A stretch of 64,000 nt of DNA from Photobacterium indicum (GCF_003026215.1 NZ_PYOC01000013.1:62001-126000); one strand, 5' to 3'; counted from the stretch's first letter, positions 36,539 to 45,917 are shown. Translations and numbers: made by a program. Notes: generated from the letters alone by a model not told the origin.

Positions 36539-36582
36539 GAAAAGATCCCTCTATTTATCAATAACATCTCTTCTTATAACAA

Positions 36583-36598
36583 AGCACATTACGTGCCA
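36583..36598 (-). promoter_or_regulatory. Sigma-54 promoter of the nitrate transporter
   Basis: On the minus strand TGGCACGTAATGTGCT has GG-N10-GC spacing and matches the -24/-12 consensus TGGCACG-N4-TTGCW at all but one T. The predicted start is near 36572, about 34 bases before the ATG. A lone TGCAC half-site occurs at about 36700 but no full NtrC box was seen. Confidence 0.75.
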
Positions 36599-36765
36599 CA
36601 TAAACAAACAGAAATATTCATTTAAAAACAATAAGTTAGTTCGTAACTTTACAACTACCGTTAACTAATGCCCTTTATTTGGGCAACTAACGAAAAGTAT
36701 GCACTGATAGTACACATATAAGCTTTAATCAAGGTAAACACTGAAATTAAGGACAAAATATAAAC

Positions 36766-36792
36766 AAAAAAATAGAGGCAGTAAGCCTCTAT
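36766..36792 (-). terminator. Terminator after nirD
   Basis: ATAGAGGC/GCCTCTAT with a five-base loop. On the minus strand it is followed by seven T. It separates cobA-nirBD from the nitrate transporter gene. Confidence 0.85.
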
Positions 36793-36824
36793 GATTTAAA
36801 TCATAACCATTTGATTTATTTAAA

Positions 36825-37157
36825 TTACAGCACTACCTGCAACTGAACCTCGCCGTCACTTACGCGTATTGGGTACGTTTTTAATGTATGTTCAGGCGCT
36901 TCTAAGCACTTTCCAGTCTTAAGGTTAAAATGTTGCTTATAAAGTGGTGATGCTACGACAACTTCATCGCCAATAGATCCGACAATACCACGTGATAGAA
37001 CATTCGCATCGCCGATTGGATCAAAATTCGATAATGCATATAGGCTCTGATTACCACCACAATAAAAAATAGCCACTTGTTCATCATCAAATAATGCGCA
37101 CAACCCGGTATCGGGAATTAAATCATCTTGGTGACAAATTGTTTTCCAATCACTCAT
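36825..37157 (-). CDS. nirD: NADH-dependent nitrite reductase small subunit
   Basis: A 110-residue Rieske-like NirD protein. It has the family fold (LCALFDDEQVAIFYCGGNQSLYALSNFDP, then VVASPLYKQHFNLKTGKCL) but lacks the Cys and His ligands of a Rieske cluster, as is normal for NirD. It accompanies NirB, 53 bases upstream, in reducing nitrite to ammonium. Confidence 0.94.
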   Translation of the reverse strand: MSDWKTICHQDDLIPDTGLCALFDDEQVAIFYCGGNQSLYALSNFDPIGDANVLSRGIVGSIGDEVVVASPLYKQHFNLKTGKCLEAPEHTLKTYPIRVSDGEVQLQVVL

Positions 37158-37210
37158 CTTATATTTTCCTTTTCAGCTATTAATTAATATAGAGGGATAA
37201 AATGAATGAC

Positions 37211-39745
37211 CTAATCAGTCACTTCCACAATATCAATACGTTCAAATTTAGTTGCTGGGCGACGCTGCTCTCGCTCTGTTATATAAGAAAGCTTATTATC
37301 AGGATCAGAACTATTGATAAAATGCTGGAAACGTTTGAGTTTTTCAGATGACTCAATGGTTGTTTTCCATTCACATTGATAGTTTCGAATATTACGCGCC
37401 ATTTCGTTTTCAAGCTCTTCTGCTAGCCCTAATTTATCATCAATAATGACTTCTTTAAGGTAATCGAGCCCGCCGTCTATGTTCTCTAGCCATACCGATG
37501 TTCGCTGTAATCGATCGGCTGTGCGAATATAAAACATCAAGAATCGATCAACATATTGCTGCAAGGTTTTATCATCTAAATCTGATGCAAAAAGATCAGC
37601 ATGACGCGGGCGCATACCACCATTTCCGCACACATAAAGGTTCCAGCCATTTTCTGTCGCGATGATACCGACATCTTTCGACTGTGCTTCTGCGCATTCA
37701 CGGGTACAACCTGAAACACCAAATTTGATCTTATGCGGTGCTCGTAATCCTTTGTAACGGTTTTCAATTTCTATCGCAAAACCAACACTGTCTTTCACCC
37801 CATAACGACACCATGTGCTACCAACACACGATTTCACGGTACGCAGCGATTTGCCGTAGGCATGACCGGTTTCAAAACCCACATCAATTAGTTTTTTCCA
37901 AATACTCGGAAGTTCATGTAATTGTGCACCAAATAAGTCAATGCGTTGCCCGCCCGTTATTTTGGTATAAAGATTAAACTCTTGCGCTACCTGCCCTAAT
38001 ACAATTAATTTCTCTGGCGTTATCTCACCACCAGCAATACGTGGGACAACAGAATAAGTGCCATCTTTTTGCATGTTGCCAAGAAATATATCGTTAGTAT
38101 CTTGCAGCCCAATATGTTGGTCATCTAATACATAATCATTCCAAAATGAGGCTAGAATCGATCCCACAGTTGGCTTACAAACTTCACAACCAAGCCCTTC
38201 ACCGTGACTCGTTAGCAATTCATCAAATGTCTTAATTTCCTTAATGCGAATAATGTCAGCCAGTTCTTTTCGCGAATAAGCAAAGTGCTCACAAATATCA
38301 TTTTTCACCTCAAAACCAAGGCTCGCTAATTCAGCATCTAACACTTGTTTTGCCAACCCAGTACAGCCACCACAACCCGAGGATGCCTTGGTTGTGCCTT
38401 TAATACTCGCCATATCGGTACAACCATTGGCGACAGCTTCTTTGATCTGCCCTTTGGTTACATCGAAACATGAGCATACTTGTGCTGAATCTGGCAAGGC
38501 ATCAACACCAAAGCCTGAACTTGCTTCGCCATCAACCGCTGGCAATATTAATGCTGCTGGGTTTTCTGGCAATTCCATATCATTGAGCATCATTTGTAAT
38601 AACGTACCGTAAGCATCAACGTCACCAACTAATACTGCACCTAATATCTTTTTACCGTCTTCCGATATAATAAGACGTTTGTATATTTGCTCGACTTCAT
38701 CATTAAAGGTGTAAGATTGTGCACCTGCAGTTTGCCCATGCGCATCACCGATACTGGCAACATCTACCCCCAGCAGCTTCAACTTGGTGCTCATATCTGC
38801 ACCTGTAAATGCCCCCGTACCACCACTGATATGTGAAACAGCCGCTTTTGCCATACTGTAGCCAGGTGCCACTAGACCAAAAATTCGCCCTTGCCACAGT
38901 GCACACTCACCGACGGCGTAAATATTATCGACACTCGTTTGGCAGTTGTCATTAATCACTATTCCGCCACGCTCACCCACCTCTAAACCATATTGACGCG
39001 CTAATTCATCTTGAGGGCGAATACCCGCAGAAAATACAATCATATCGGTTTCAAGAAAGCTGCCATCTGCAAAATTCATGCGGTAGCGACATGTTTCACC
39101 CGCCACGATTTCTGTGGTCGCTTTTTCGGTATGTACCTGAACATCAAGCTGCTCAATTTTTCGTTGCAGCAATCGCGCACCACCATCATCTAACTGCACC
39201 GCCATCAAGCGCGGAGCAAACTCAACAACGTGGGTTTCAACCCCTAGGTTCTTCAACGCATTTGCCGCTTCTAACCCCAGTAAGCCGCCACCAATAACTA
39301 CGCCGACCTGGCTGTCTTTACCTGATTCTGTGATCGCTTCAAGATCTTCAATGGTGCGATACACCAAACAGTGCGGCTGGTCATTCCCAGGAATCGGCGG
39401 TACAAAAGGGAATGAACCGGTTGCCAGAATTAATTTATCGTAGGGCTCTTGGCGCCCACTTTCAGTTACCACATGATTGTTTACTGTATCTAGCGCAACA
39501 ACTTTATCACTCAACACAAAATTAACCCCGTGTTGCTGATAATACCCTTCATCGGTTAATGCCAATTCATTTGCTGTTGTTCCCGTAAAATAGGCACTCA
39601 ACTTTACACGATCATAGGCTAGACGTGATTCTTCTGAAAAAGTAACAATGTCAAACTTATCTGCACTGGCATCCTGCACTAATGTGTCGATAAATTTATG
39701 TCCAACCATCCCATTTCCAACCACAACAATACGCTGCTTATCCAT
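37211..39745 (-). CDS. nirB: NADH-dependent nitrite reductase large subunit
   Basis: An 844-residue cytoplasmic, FAD- and siroheme-dependent enzyme reducing nitrite to ammonium. The N-terminal FAD/NADH module starts VVVGNGMVGHKFI, with VVIGGGLLGLEAA near 150. A BFD-like [2Fe-2S] domain follows (CSCFDVTKGQ ... SGCGGC, about 420-465). The siroheme/[4Fe-4S] half has four cysteines in SCVGSTWCRYG and GVSGCTRECAEAQ (about 640-690). It lies between cobA, which supplies the siroheme precursor, and nirD. Confidence 0.96.
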   Translation of the reverse strand: MDKQRIVVVGNGMVGHKFIDTLVQDASADKFDIVTFSEESRLAYDRVKLSAYFTGTTANELALTDEGYYQQHGVNFVLSDKVVALDTVNNHVVTESGRQEPYDKLILATGSFPFVPPIPGNDQPHCLVYRTIEDLEAITESGKDSQVGVVIGGGLLGLEAANALKNLGVETHVVEFAPRLMAVQLDDGGARLLQRKIEQLDVQVHTEKATTEIVAGETCRYRMNFADGSFLETDMIVFSAGIRPQDELARQYGLEVGERGGIVINDNCQTSVDNIYAVGECALWQGRIFGLVAPGYSMAKAAVSHISGGTGAFTGADMSTKLKLLGVDVASIGDAHGQTAGAQSYTFNDEVEQIYKRLIISEDGKKILGAVLVGDVDAYGTLLQMMLNDMELPENPAALILPAVDGEASSGFGVDALPDSAQVCSCFDVTKGQIKEAVANGCTDMASIKGTTKASSGCGGCTGLAKQVLDAELASLGFEVKNDICEHFAYSRKELADIIRIKEIKTFDELLTSHGEGLGCEVCKPTVGSILASFWNDYVLDDQHIGLQDTNDIFLGNMQKDGTYSVVPRIAGGEITPEKLIVLGQVAQEFNLYTKITGGQRIDLFGAQLHELPSIWKKLIDVGFETGHAYGKSLRTVKSCVGSTWCRYGVKDSVGFAIEIENRYKGLRAPHKIKFGVSGCTRECAEAQSKDVGIIATENGWNLYVCGNGGMRPRHADLFASDLDDKTLQQYVDRFLMFYIRTADRLQRTSVWLENIDGGLDYLKEVIIDDKLGLAEELENEMARNIRNYQCEWKTTIESSEKLKRFQHFINSSDPDNKLSYITEREQRRPATKFERIDIVEVTD

Positions 39746-39793
39746 GTTGTATCCTCTTTATTTTTCTAATAATGCTTTAAATAAATCTGCGGA

Positions 39794-40630
39794 TTACGCC
39801 ATCAGACGTTCAGCTTTCTGGTTATCCAAGCTCGCAAACCATTGAAGTTGATCCGCCAGATCCACAACTTTGCCAATCACAATTAATGCAGGAGATTTCA
39901 CATCATGTTCAGTGACTAATTCATCGAGTTGGTTCAGCTTACCGCGTACTACACGTTGCTTTGGGCAGCATCCATTTTCGATTAAGGCGGCAGGCGTATT
40001 CCTATCTAAGCCTGACTTGATGAGCTCTTCGGCAATCAAACTTGCCTTGCTTAGCCCCATATAAAACACCAAGGTGTGATCAAGCTGCGCTAAGCTGTCC
40101 CAACGAATATCGAGTTCTTTCTCTGCATGGGCTGTCAAAAACGTACAACCTTGAGACAAACCGCGATGAGTCAATGGAATACCCGCATAACTGGTGCACC
40201 CAGCTGCAGCGGTAATACCGGGAACAAGTTCCACTTCGATACCTTCTTGCATTAAACGCAACATTTCTTCGCCGCCACGCCCGAACACAAATGCGTCACC
40301 TCCTTTAAGACGGCAAATATTTAAACCTTGCTGGGCTTTGGTTACGAGAAGATCATTAATTTCATCTTGAGGTACGCTGTGGCGATCTTTGGCTTTGCCG
40401 ACATACAAGGCAGGTGTTGAAGAAGGGAATAGTTGACAGATCTCTTTGCTCACCAAACGATCAAACAAGATCAAGTCTGCCTGCTGAATAACCCTTAAGG
40501 CTTTTAAAGTCAGTAAATCAGGATCACCCGGCCCCGCACCCACTAAGCTGACTTTCCCTGAAAACAGGCTTTCTTTGGCAGTAACTGCAGCAAAATTAAC
40601 AATGCTATTTGTAGGGGCTTCATTCGACAT
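39794..40630 (-). CDS. cobA: Uroporphyrinogen-III C-methyltransferase
   Basis: A 278-residue SUMT that methylates uroporphyrinogen III to precorrin-2, feeding siroheme for NirB. Motifs are VGAGPGDPDLLTLKALR near 31-47, CRLKGGDAFVFGRGGEE, and VPGITAAAGCTSYAGIPLTHRG. There is no CysG-like dehydrogenase/chelatase domain, so siroheme completion needs another protein outside this window. It is the first gene of the cobA-nirB-nirD unit, with AGAGGAA as RBS and a sigma-54 promoter about 46 bases upstream of the start. Confidence 0.94.
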   Translation of the reverse strand: MSNEAPTNSIVNFAAVTAKESLFSGKVSLVGAGPGDPDLLTLKALRVIQQADLILFDRLVSKEICQLFPSSTPALYVGKAKDRHSVPQDEINDLLVTKAQQGLNICRLKGGDAFVFGRGGEEMLRLMQEGIEVELVPGITAAAGCTSYAGIPLTHRGLSQGCTFLTAHAEKELDIRWDSLAQLDHTLVFYMGLSKASLIAEELIKSGLDRNTPAALIENGCCPKQRVVRGKLNQLDELVTEHDVKSPALIVIGKVVDLADQLQWFASLDNQKAERLMA

Positions 40631-40675
40631 AACTCAATTCCTCTTACGCTTCCATGCTTGCTATGAATTGACTAC

Positions 40676-40691
40676 AGCAAAGAGAGTGCCA
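40676..40691 (-). promoter_or_regulatory. Sigma-54 promoter of cobA-nirBD
   Basis: On the minus strand TGGCACTCTCTTTGCT is a full match to the sigma-54 consensus TGGCAC-N5-TTGCW. GG is at 40690-40689 and GC at 40678-40677. The predicted start is near 40666, leaving a leader of about 35 bases. Confidence 0.85.
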
Positions 40692-40821
40692 GTAGTTAGC
40701 CTTTACATTCCAAATGAAAATAAAACCATTAAATTTCAACAAGCTAAATCTAATGGGAGTCTGTAATTACGTATAAAGCTCTTTTAAATCACTCATCGAT
40801 TCTCTCGAAATAAGGGGCTGT

Positions 40822-40838
40822 TGCACAAAATGAGTGCA
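40822..40838. promoter_or_regulatory. NtrC-type enhancer site shared by cobA and nasA
   Basis: TGCACAAAATGAGTGCA is a 17-base palindrome fitting the NtrC box TGCAC-N7-GTGCA. It lies about 132 bases upstream of the cobA -24 element and 161 bases upstream of the nasA -24 element, both normal enhancer distances. The site is a sequence match; binding is inferred. Confidence 0.75.
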
Positions 40839-40997
40839 CGAGACACCAGAATAAAGCATCGACTTTTGATGCATTAACCCTTAAGTGGTAGTTGAAAATG
40901 TCACCTAATACGCCTTTCACAACATATCAATCCATAACCAATTATTAAGTAAGAATTAATACTTTCTTTCGCATGAGTTTTAGCACTTATCTCAAAC

Positions 40998-41013
40998 TGG
41001 CGTAGTTATTGCT
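40998..41013 (+). promoter_or_regulatory. Sigma-54 promoter of nasA
   Basis: TGGCGTAGTTATTGCT has the GG-N10-GC spacing and a consensus TTGCT -12 element; the -24 element departs from TGGCAC at two positions. The predicted start is near 41023, giving a leader of about 44 bases, too short for the antiterminator hairpins known in Klebsiella nas leaders. Confidence 0.65.
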
Positions 41014-41066
41014 CAGTCTCTTATATAACCAGAAAGAGAAAGCTGAACAGGCTAAGGAGAAGGATT

Positions 41067-43745
41067 GTGGCAATAGATAAAGTCACCCCTTGGGTTAAAA
41101 GTACCTGTGCATATTGTGGCGTAGGTTGTGGCATTGAAGCGAAGCCTACTGCAAGCGGTCAACTCGATATTCGAGGTGATGCTGATCACCCAGCAAACTA
41201 CGGGCGATTATGTTCAAAAGGGCTCGCCCTTGGCGAAACAGTTACGCATGATGGGCGCCTACAGTACCCATCAATCGATGGTCAAAACGTCGATTGGAAC
41301 AGTGCGATTAAGCACGTGGCTGCACAATTTTCAGACATTATTGAACAGCATGGTAAAGATGCTGTTGCCTTTTATGTATCCGGACAGCTATTAACTGAAG
41401 ATTATTATGTCGCGAATAAACTGATGAAAGGCTTTATTGGCAGTGGCAATATCGATACCAATTCACGCTTATGTATGTCATCAAGTGTCGCCGGGCATAA
41501 ACGGGCATTTGGTTCTGACACAGTACCGGGCTGTTATGAAGATCTTGAGCTTGCCGATATAATCGTTATTACAGGTTCAAACCTCGCGTGGTGCCACCCT
41601 GTTCTATATCAGCGTATTAAAGCCGAGAAACAACGCCGCCCCAACCTGCAGGTGATCGTGATCGATCCAAGAAAAACAGACACCTGCGAGATCGCCAATC
41701 AGCACTTAGCATTAAAAGCGGGATCTGACGTGGCTTTGTTTAACGGTTTACTCAGCTACCTTAACCAACACCACCAGCTGAATAACGCTTATATCAACGC
41801 ACATACCGAAGGTTTCGAACAGGCAGTAGAGCATGCTAATAAAGATGCTGGCGATATTGCAGCAGTTGCCGCTAAAACTGGTTTATCGATTGAGCAGTTA
41901 AACACTTTTTATCGCTTGTACGCCAAAACTGACAAGGTCGTTACCCTATACTCACAAGGGGTCAATCAATCTATTCAAGGCACAGATAAAGTAAACAGTA
42001 TTTTAAACTGTCACCTTGCGATGGGGCGAATAGGTAAACCAGGATCGGGACCGTTTTCTGTTACAGGCCAGCCTAACGCGATGGGTGGGCGTGAGGTGGG
42101 CGGGCTAGCCAATACCTTAGCCTCACACATGGATTTTGGTAACCCAACACATCACCAATTAATCAGCGACTATTGGCAAACAGATTCACTTGCCACTCAG
42201 CCCGGTCTAAAAGCAATCGAGCTATTTGATGCAATTGATAATGGTAAAATTAAAGCAATTTGGATAATGGCGACGAACCCTGTAGTAAGCTTGCCAGATG
42301 CAGAAAAAATTAAGCGCGCACTCAAAAAATGCCCGCTGGTTGTAGTGTCTGACTGCATTGCAGATACCGATACTACCCGTTGTGCAGATGTACTCTTACC
42401 GGCACAAGGCTGGAGTGAAAAGTCGGGTACAGTCACTAATTCAGAGCGTCGTATATCACGTCAACGACGCTTATTACCTACCCCCGGTGAAGGCAAACCT
42501 GATTGGTGGATAATCAGTGAAGTTGCAAAATCGATGGGCTTTGCTAAGGCATTTACTTATCAGCATGAAGCCGAGATTTTTAATGAATACGCCATAATGA
42601 CGGGGCTCGATAATGCTAAACGTGATTTAAACTTAACCGGCCTCGCTCATCTAACCACTGAACAATATTCACAATTACCACCACAACAGTGGCCCGTTCT
42701 ACATATTGAAAAAAAAATTACGCACAAGCGCCTCTTCGCTGATGGCTGTTTTTTTACCCCATCAGGAAAGGCGCAGTTCATTGCCGTGCAGCACCAACCA
42801 ACCGCTTTACAATGTAATACTGACTACCCTCTATCGTTAAACAGTGGTCGTATTCGCGATCAATGGCACACCATGACGCGAACAGGTTTATCGGCGCGTT
42901 TAGGTGCTCATAAACCAGAGCCTTTCGTATCTGTTAACCCGGTAGATGCTGAACATTATGCGTTACAACACGGAACAATCGCCACTCTCGCGAGCCCATT
43001 CGGTAGTGCTCAGGTACGGGTTGATATATCAAAACAGGTCAATCAAGGGCAACTCTTTATGCCGATACATTGGAATAACGTGACATCCAGTGCTGGTAAA
43101 GTCTGTAACTTAATAAGCCCAAAAACAGACGATATATCAGGCCAACCCGAGTTCAAGTTTACTCCTGTATCCATTGCCTCTTTCGCTTATAAAAGTGAAG
43201 CTATGCTGCTATCCAGCACGGTTCTTGATATGACTGAGTTTGATTATTGGGTACGTCAAAAGGTAACAGGCGGCTATCTATACCGTATTGCCAGTTGTTT
43301 ATTACCAGAACAATTGATGCTTCGCCTTTCACAATACTGCCAACACGAAAATGGGCGTGAACTGAGTTTCGATGGAGCAAGTAGCGGGCAATATCGCTAC
43401 GCAAATATCGAGAAACAACGTTTACGCAGTTGCTATCTAGTTGCTAATGACTTGCAGCAACAAGATTTAGATTGGCTACAAAACCTATTAGATGAGCCTA
43501 TCGACATTGCCATCGAGCGCTCACTCATATCGGGTACTGCTGAGGGGAAATTAGCGGCAGGGAAAACTATTTGTGCGTGCAAACAAGTTGGAAGAAATAC
43601 AATTTGCCAAGCCATTAAAGAACAACACCTAAAATCAGTCGATCAAATAAGCGCATGCACAAAAGCAGGAACAGGCTGCGGAAGTTGTGTTTCAGAGTTA
43701 CAACAAATATTAGAGGAAGGATGCATTCTTTTATCAGCAGTCTGA
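41067..43745 (+). CDS. nasA: Assimilatory nitrate reductase, catalytic subunit
   Basis: An 892-residue cytoplasmic molybdenum-bisMGD enzyme reducing nitrate to nitrite. The N-terminal [4Fe-4S] ligands are Cys14, Cys17, Cys21 and Cys49, and Cys136 in SRLCMSSSV is the likely molybdenum ligand. GQPNAMGGREVGG and the C-terminal molydop-binding domain (LNSGRIRDQWHTMTRTG) follow. The last ~60 residues are a BFD-like [2Fe-2S] domain with Cys836, Cys838, Cys871 and Cys874, as in Klebsiella-type NasA. GTG start at 41067. No separate electron-transfer subunit (NasC) gene is adjacent. Confidence 0.95.
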   Translation: MAIDKVTPWVKSTCAYCGVGCGIEAKPTASGQLDIRGDADHPANYGRLCSKGLALGETVTHDGRLQYPSIDGQNVDWNSAIKHVAAQFSDIIEQHGKDAVAFYVSGQLLTEDYYVANKLMKGFIGSGNIDTNSRLCMSSSVAGHKRAFGSDTVPGCYEDLELADIIVITGSNLAWCHPVLYQRIKAEKQRRPNLQVIVIDPRKTDTCEIANQHLALKAGSDVALFNGLLSYLNQHHQLNNAYINAHTEGFEQAVEHANKDAGDIAAVAAKTGLSIEQLNTFYRLYAKTDKVVTLYSQGVNQSIQGTDKVNSILNCHLAMGRIGKPGSGPFSVTGQPNAMGGREVGGLANTLASHMDFGNPTHHQLISDYWQTDSLATQPGLKAIELFDAIDNGKIKAIWIMATNPVVSLPDAEKIKRALKKCPLVVVSDCIADTDTTRCADVLLPAQGWSEKSGTVTNSERRISRQRRLLPTPGEGKPDWWIISEVAKSMGFAKAFTYQHEAEIFNEYAIMTGLDNAKRDLNLTGLAHLTTEQYSQLPPQQWPVLHIEKKITHKRLFADGCFFTPSGKAQFIAVQHQPTALQCNTDYPLSLNSGRIRDQWHTMTRTGLSARLGAHKPEPFVSVNPVDAEHYALQHGTIATLASPFGSAQVRVDISKQVNQGQLFMPIHWNNVTSSAGKVCNLISPKTDDISGQPEFKFTPVSIASFAYKSEAMLLSSTVLDMTEFDYWVRQKVTGGYLYRIASCLLPEQLMLRLSQYCQHENGRELSFDGASSGQYRYANIEKQRLRSCYLVANDLQQQDLDWLQNLLDEPIDIAIERSLISGTAEGKLAAGKTICACKQVGRNTICQAIKEQHLKSVDQISACTKAGTGCGSCVSELQQILEEGCILLSAV

Positions 43746-43760
43746 TACAACATACCGCGC

Positions 43761-44696
43761 TTAGGTGCGTAGAAAACGGGCAATGGTTTGGTAAACTTGA
43801 GCGCACTCTTTTTTTACCAAATCTTCCATATTCATAAAGGCGTGGATCATATCGGGGAAATGTACATGCTCAACCTGCACGCCAGTCGCTTCAACCTTTT
43901 TGCAATAGCTTACCCCGTCATCACGAAGCGGGCAAAACTCAGCAGTAAAGAGTAAGGTTTCTGGCAACGCAGGGGTAAAGCGGCCATATAATGGAGAAAC
44001 CCGTTGGCGGTCTTCATTATTTTGTAAATAATTATCAAAATACCACGCTACCTTGTCTTTCTGAAGCAAGTACCCTGCTGCATTTTGTTCCATCGAACCT
44101 GAGTGCATGGTGTAGTCAAGACTTGGATAGATCATCACCTGCTTGGCAATATTCACCGTATCATCAAATTGCGCCTGTTCACTTACCGCTGCCACCAATG
44201 CACCACCACCAGAATCGCCTGCAATCACTAATTCTTGTTGATACTGGATCTGACAGCTATCCAATGTTGTCCAAATACCTTTCACAACAGCATAAGCATC
44301 ATTCACACCCGCAGGATACGGCCATTCTGGCGCCAGCCGGTAATCGACAGCCACTACAACATGCTGGGTTGCTATCGCCAATTTCCGACAGATAGGATCA
44401 TAAACCGTAATACTGCCGGCCATATGCCCACCACCATGGTAATAAACCAAAACAGGTAAAGCCTGCTCTGGTGCCGGATGGTAAATACGTACAGGTACAT
44501 TACATTCATCGTTGATGACAACATCATCTTGAACCCAAGCAATAGCGGGAATATCAGTAACCAAATCTTTCGTTAAATTGGCTAGCCCTTCACGGGCATT
44601 GCTTGAAGTCGGTTTGAAACCATTTTCAATTAATACTGCTACTTGCAGGTTAAAACCTTCAAGCCATGGCTGTAGTTTTTCACTGACTTGGCGCAT
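43761..44696 (-). CDS. Alpha/beta hydrolase, HSL-type esterase
   Basis: A carboxylesterase of the hormone-sensitive-lipase family. VLVYYHGGGHMAGS carries the HGGG oxyanion hole and VIAGDSGGGALVAA the nucleophile serine. The catalytic Asp is probably in CPLRDDG and the His in FPDMIHAFMNM. I start at ATG 44696 (MRQVSEK) because AAGGG lies seven bases upstream; an ATG six codons earlier directly follows the fabV stop but lacks an RBS. It is downstream of fabV and converges on nasA with only 15 bases between the stops. Confidence 0.88.
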   Translation of the reverse strand: MRQVSEKLQPWLEGFNLQVAVLIENGFKPTSSNAREGLANLTKDLVTDIPAIAWVQDDVVINDECNVPVRIYHPAPEQALPVLVYYHGGGHMAGSITVYDPICRKLAIATQHVVVAVDYRLAPEWPYPAGVNDAYAVVKGIWTTLDSCQIQYQQELVIAGDSGGGALVAAVSEQAQFDDTVNIAKQVMIYPSLDYTMHSGSMEQNAAGYLLQKDKVAWYFDNYLQNNEDRQRVSPLYGRFTPALPETLLFTAEFCPLRDDGVSYCKKVEATGVQVEHVHFPDMIHAFMNMEDLVKKECAQVYQTIARFLRT

Positions 44697-44714
44697 GACA
44701 TGACCCTTATGCAT

Positions 44715-45917
44715 TTATGCCACTAATTGCGTTAGCGTTTCAAAGCTAATATCTGCTTGATAATCAACGCCTTCTAAATCAAAGCCATTTAACTGCATAA
44801 AATCGGTTTTATAACCTTGGTAATCCCCCATTGTAGTAAAGTTTTCAGGGGTGATTTTTACCATTAACTCACTGACTTGCTGCTGAATGTCTTCCTCTAG
44901 TTCCCAGTCATCAACACGAATCAAACGGTTATCATCAACGGGTACTATTTTGTCTTTTCCGTAAAGACGTTGAGCATAGAGTCGCTGCATCTGCTCAATA
45001 CATCCTTCATGCACACCTTTGTCTTTCATCACCTTAAACAAAGCTAGAATATAGGGCGAAAAGGCAGGAATAAAAACACTGGCTTTAGTGACTAACGCTT
45101 TACAGACAGACACATAAGCCTCACCACCCATTTCAGACATTTTGTTATTAAGCTGATCAGCTGTTGCATGCAAATGCGCCTTAGCTCTGCCTAATGTTCC
45201 TTGGTGGTAAATGGGATACGTCGCTTTAGGGCCAACATACGAATAGGCCACCGTTTTACAGCCAGTCGCCAGAACACCCGCATCAGACAGAATGTCAATC
45301 CAACTCGCCCAATCTTCTCCGCCCATCACCTTTTCAGTGTCTTCAACTTCTTCTGGTGTCGCAGTCCCAATCGTCATCTGTTCCATTGTGTCGGTTTCGA
45401 TGTTGATAGTCGGCCCTGTTACAGGCTCACCCATGGTCTTGATTGACGAACGCCATAACTCTCCGGTTTCAGGATTCGGCCTTACTCCCGTTGCCAAGCT
45501 ATATACAACCAAATCAAGCTGGCCACCAAATTCTGTCTTTATATACTCAATAACCTGTTGGCGCATTTGTGGCGAGAAAGCATCACCAATAAAATTTTTA
45601 CCGATTAAACCCGCTTTTTCAGCTTCTTCGCGAAAGAAAATATTATTATACCAACCCGCGGTGCCTACACCTTTTTCACTCGGCCCTCGCTCGAAAGAAA
45701 TACCAATGGTATCTGCCATCGAACCACCAAAAGCCAGTGAAATACGAGATGCCAGACCAAATCCCGACGAGGCGCCAAGCACCAATACTTTTTTCGGCCC
45801 GTCAGTAACGGGATCAGCCGTTCTCACATAATTGATCTGATTGCGGATAGCCTGCTGGCAACCAAATGGATGCGCTGAACGTGCAACAACCCCCTTTACT
45901 ACTGGTTCAATAATCAT
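44715..45917 (-). CDS. fabV: Trans-2-enoyl-CoA/ACP reductase FabV
   Basis: A 400-residue NADH-dependent enoyl reductase, a triclosan-resistant alternative to FabI in the last step of fatty-acid elongation. The start MIIEPVVKGVVARSAHPFG, the Rossmann loop LVLGASSGFGLASRI, and the catalytic Tyr and Lys in YPIYHQGTLGRAK (Y-x8-K spacing) identify it. The length equals that of Vibrio cholerae FabV. It is probably co-transcribed with the esterase. Confidence 0.96.
   Translation of the reverse strand: MIIEPVVKGVVARSAHPFGCQQAIRNQINYVRTADPVTDGPKKVLVLGASSGFGLASRISLAFGGSMADTIGISFERGPSEKGVGTAGWYNNIFFREEAEKAGLIGKNFIGDAFSPQMRQQVIEYIKTEFGGQLDLVVYSLATGVRPNPETGELWRSSIKTMGEPVTGPTINIETDTMEQMTIGTATPEEVEDTEKVMGGEDWASWIDILSDAGVLATGCKTVAYSYVGPKATYPIYHQGTLGRAKAHLHATADQLNNKMSEMGGEAYVSVCKALVTKASVFIPAFSPYILALFKVMKDKGVHEGCIEQMQRLYAQRLYGKDKIVPVDDNRLIRVDDWELEEDIQQQVSELMVKITPENFTTMGDYQGYKTDFMQLNGFDLEGVDYQADISFETLTQLVA

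Noticed and set aside
36790..36806. ATGATTTAAATCAT resembling an FNR box
   Set aside because: It differs from the consensus at both outer positions and lies just downstream of nirD next to its terminator, not in a promoter position.
40822..40875. Two successive hairpins in the cobA/nasA gap as an ANTAR-type antitermination leader
   Set aside because: The first is the NtrC palindrome, the second (GCATC/GATGC) has no T-run, and both lie upstream of the predicted nasA start, so they would not be in the nasA transcript.
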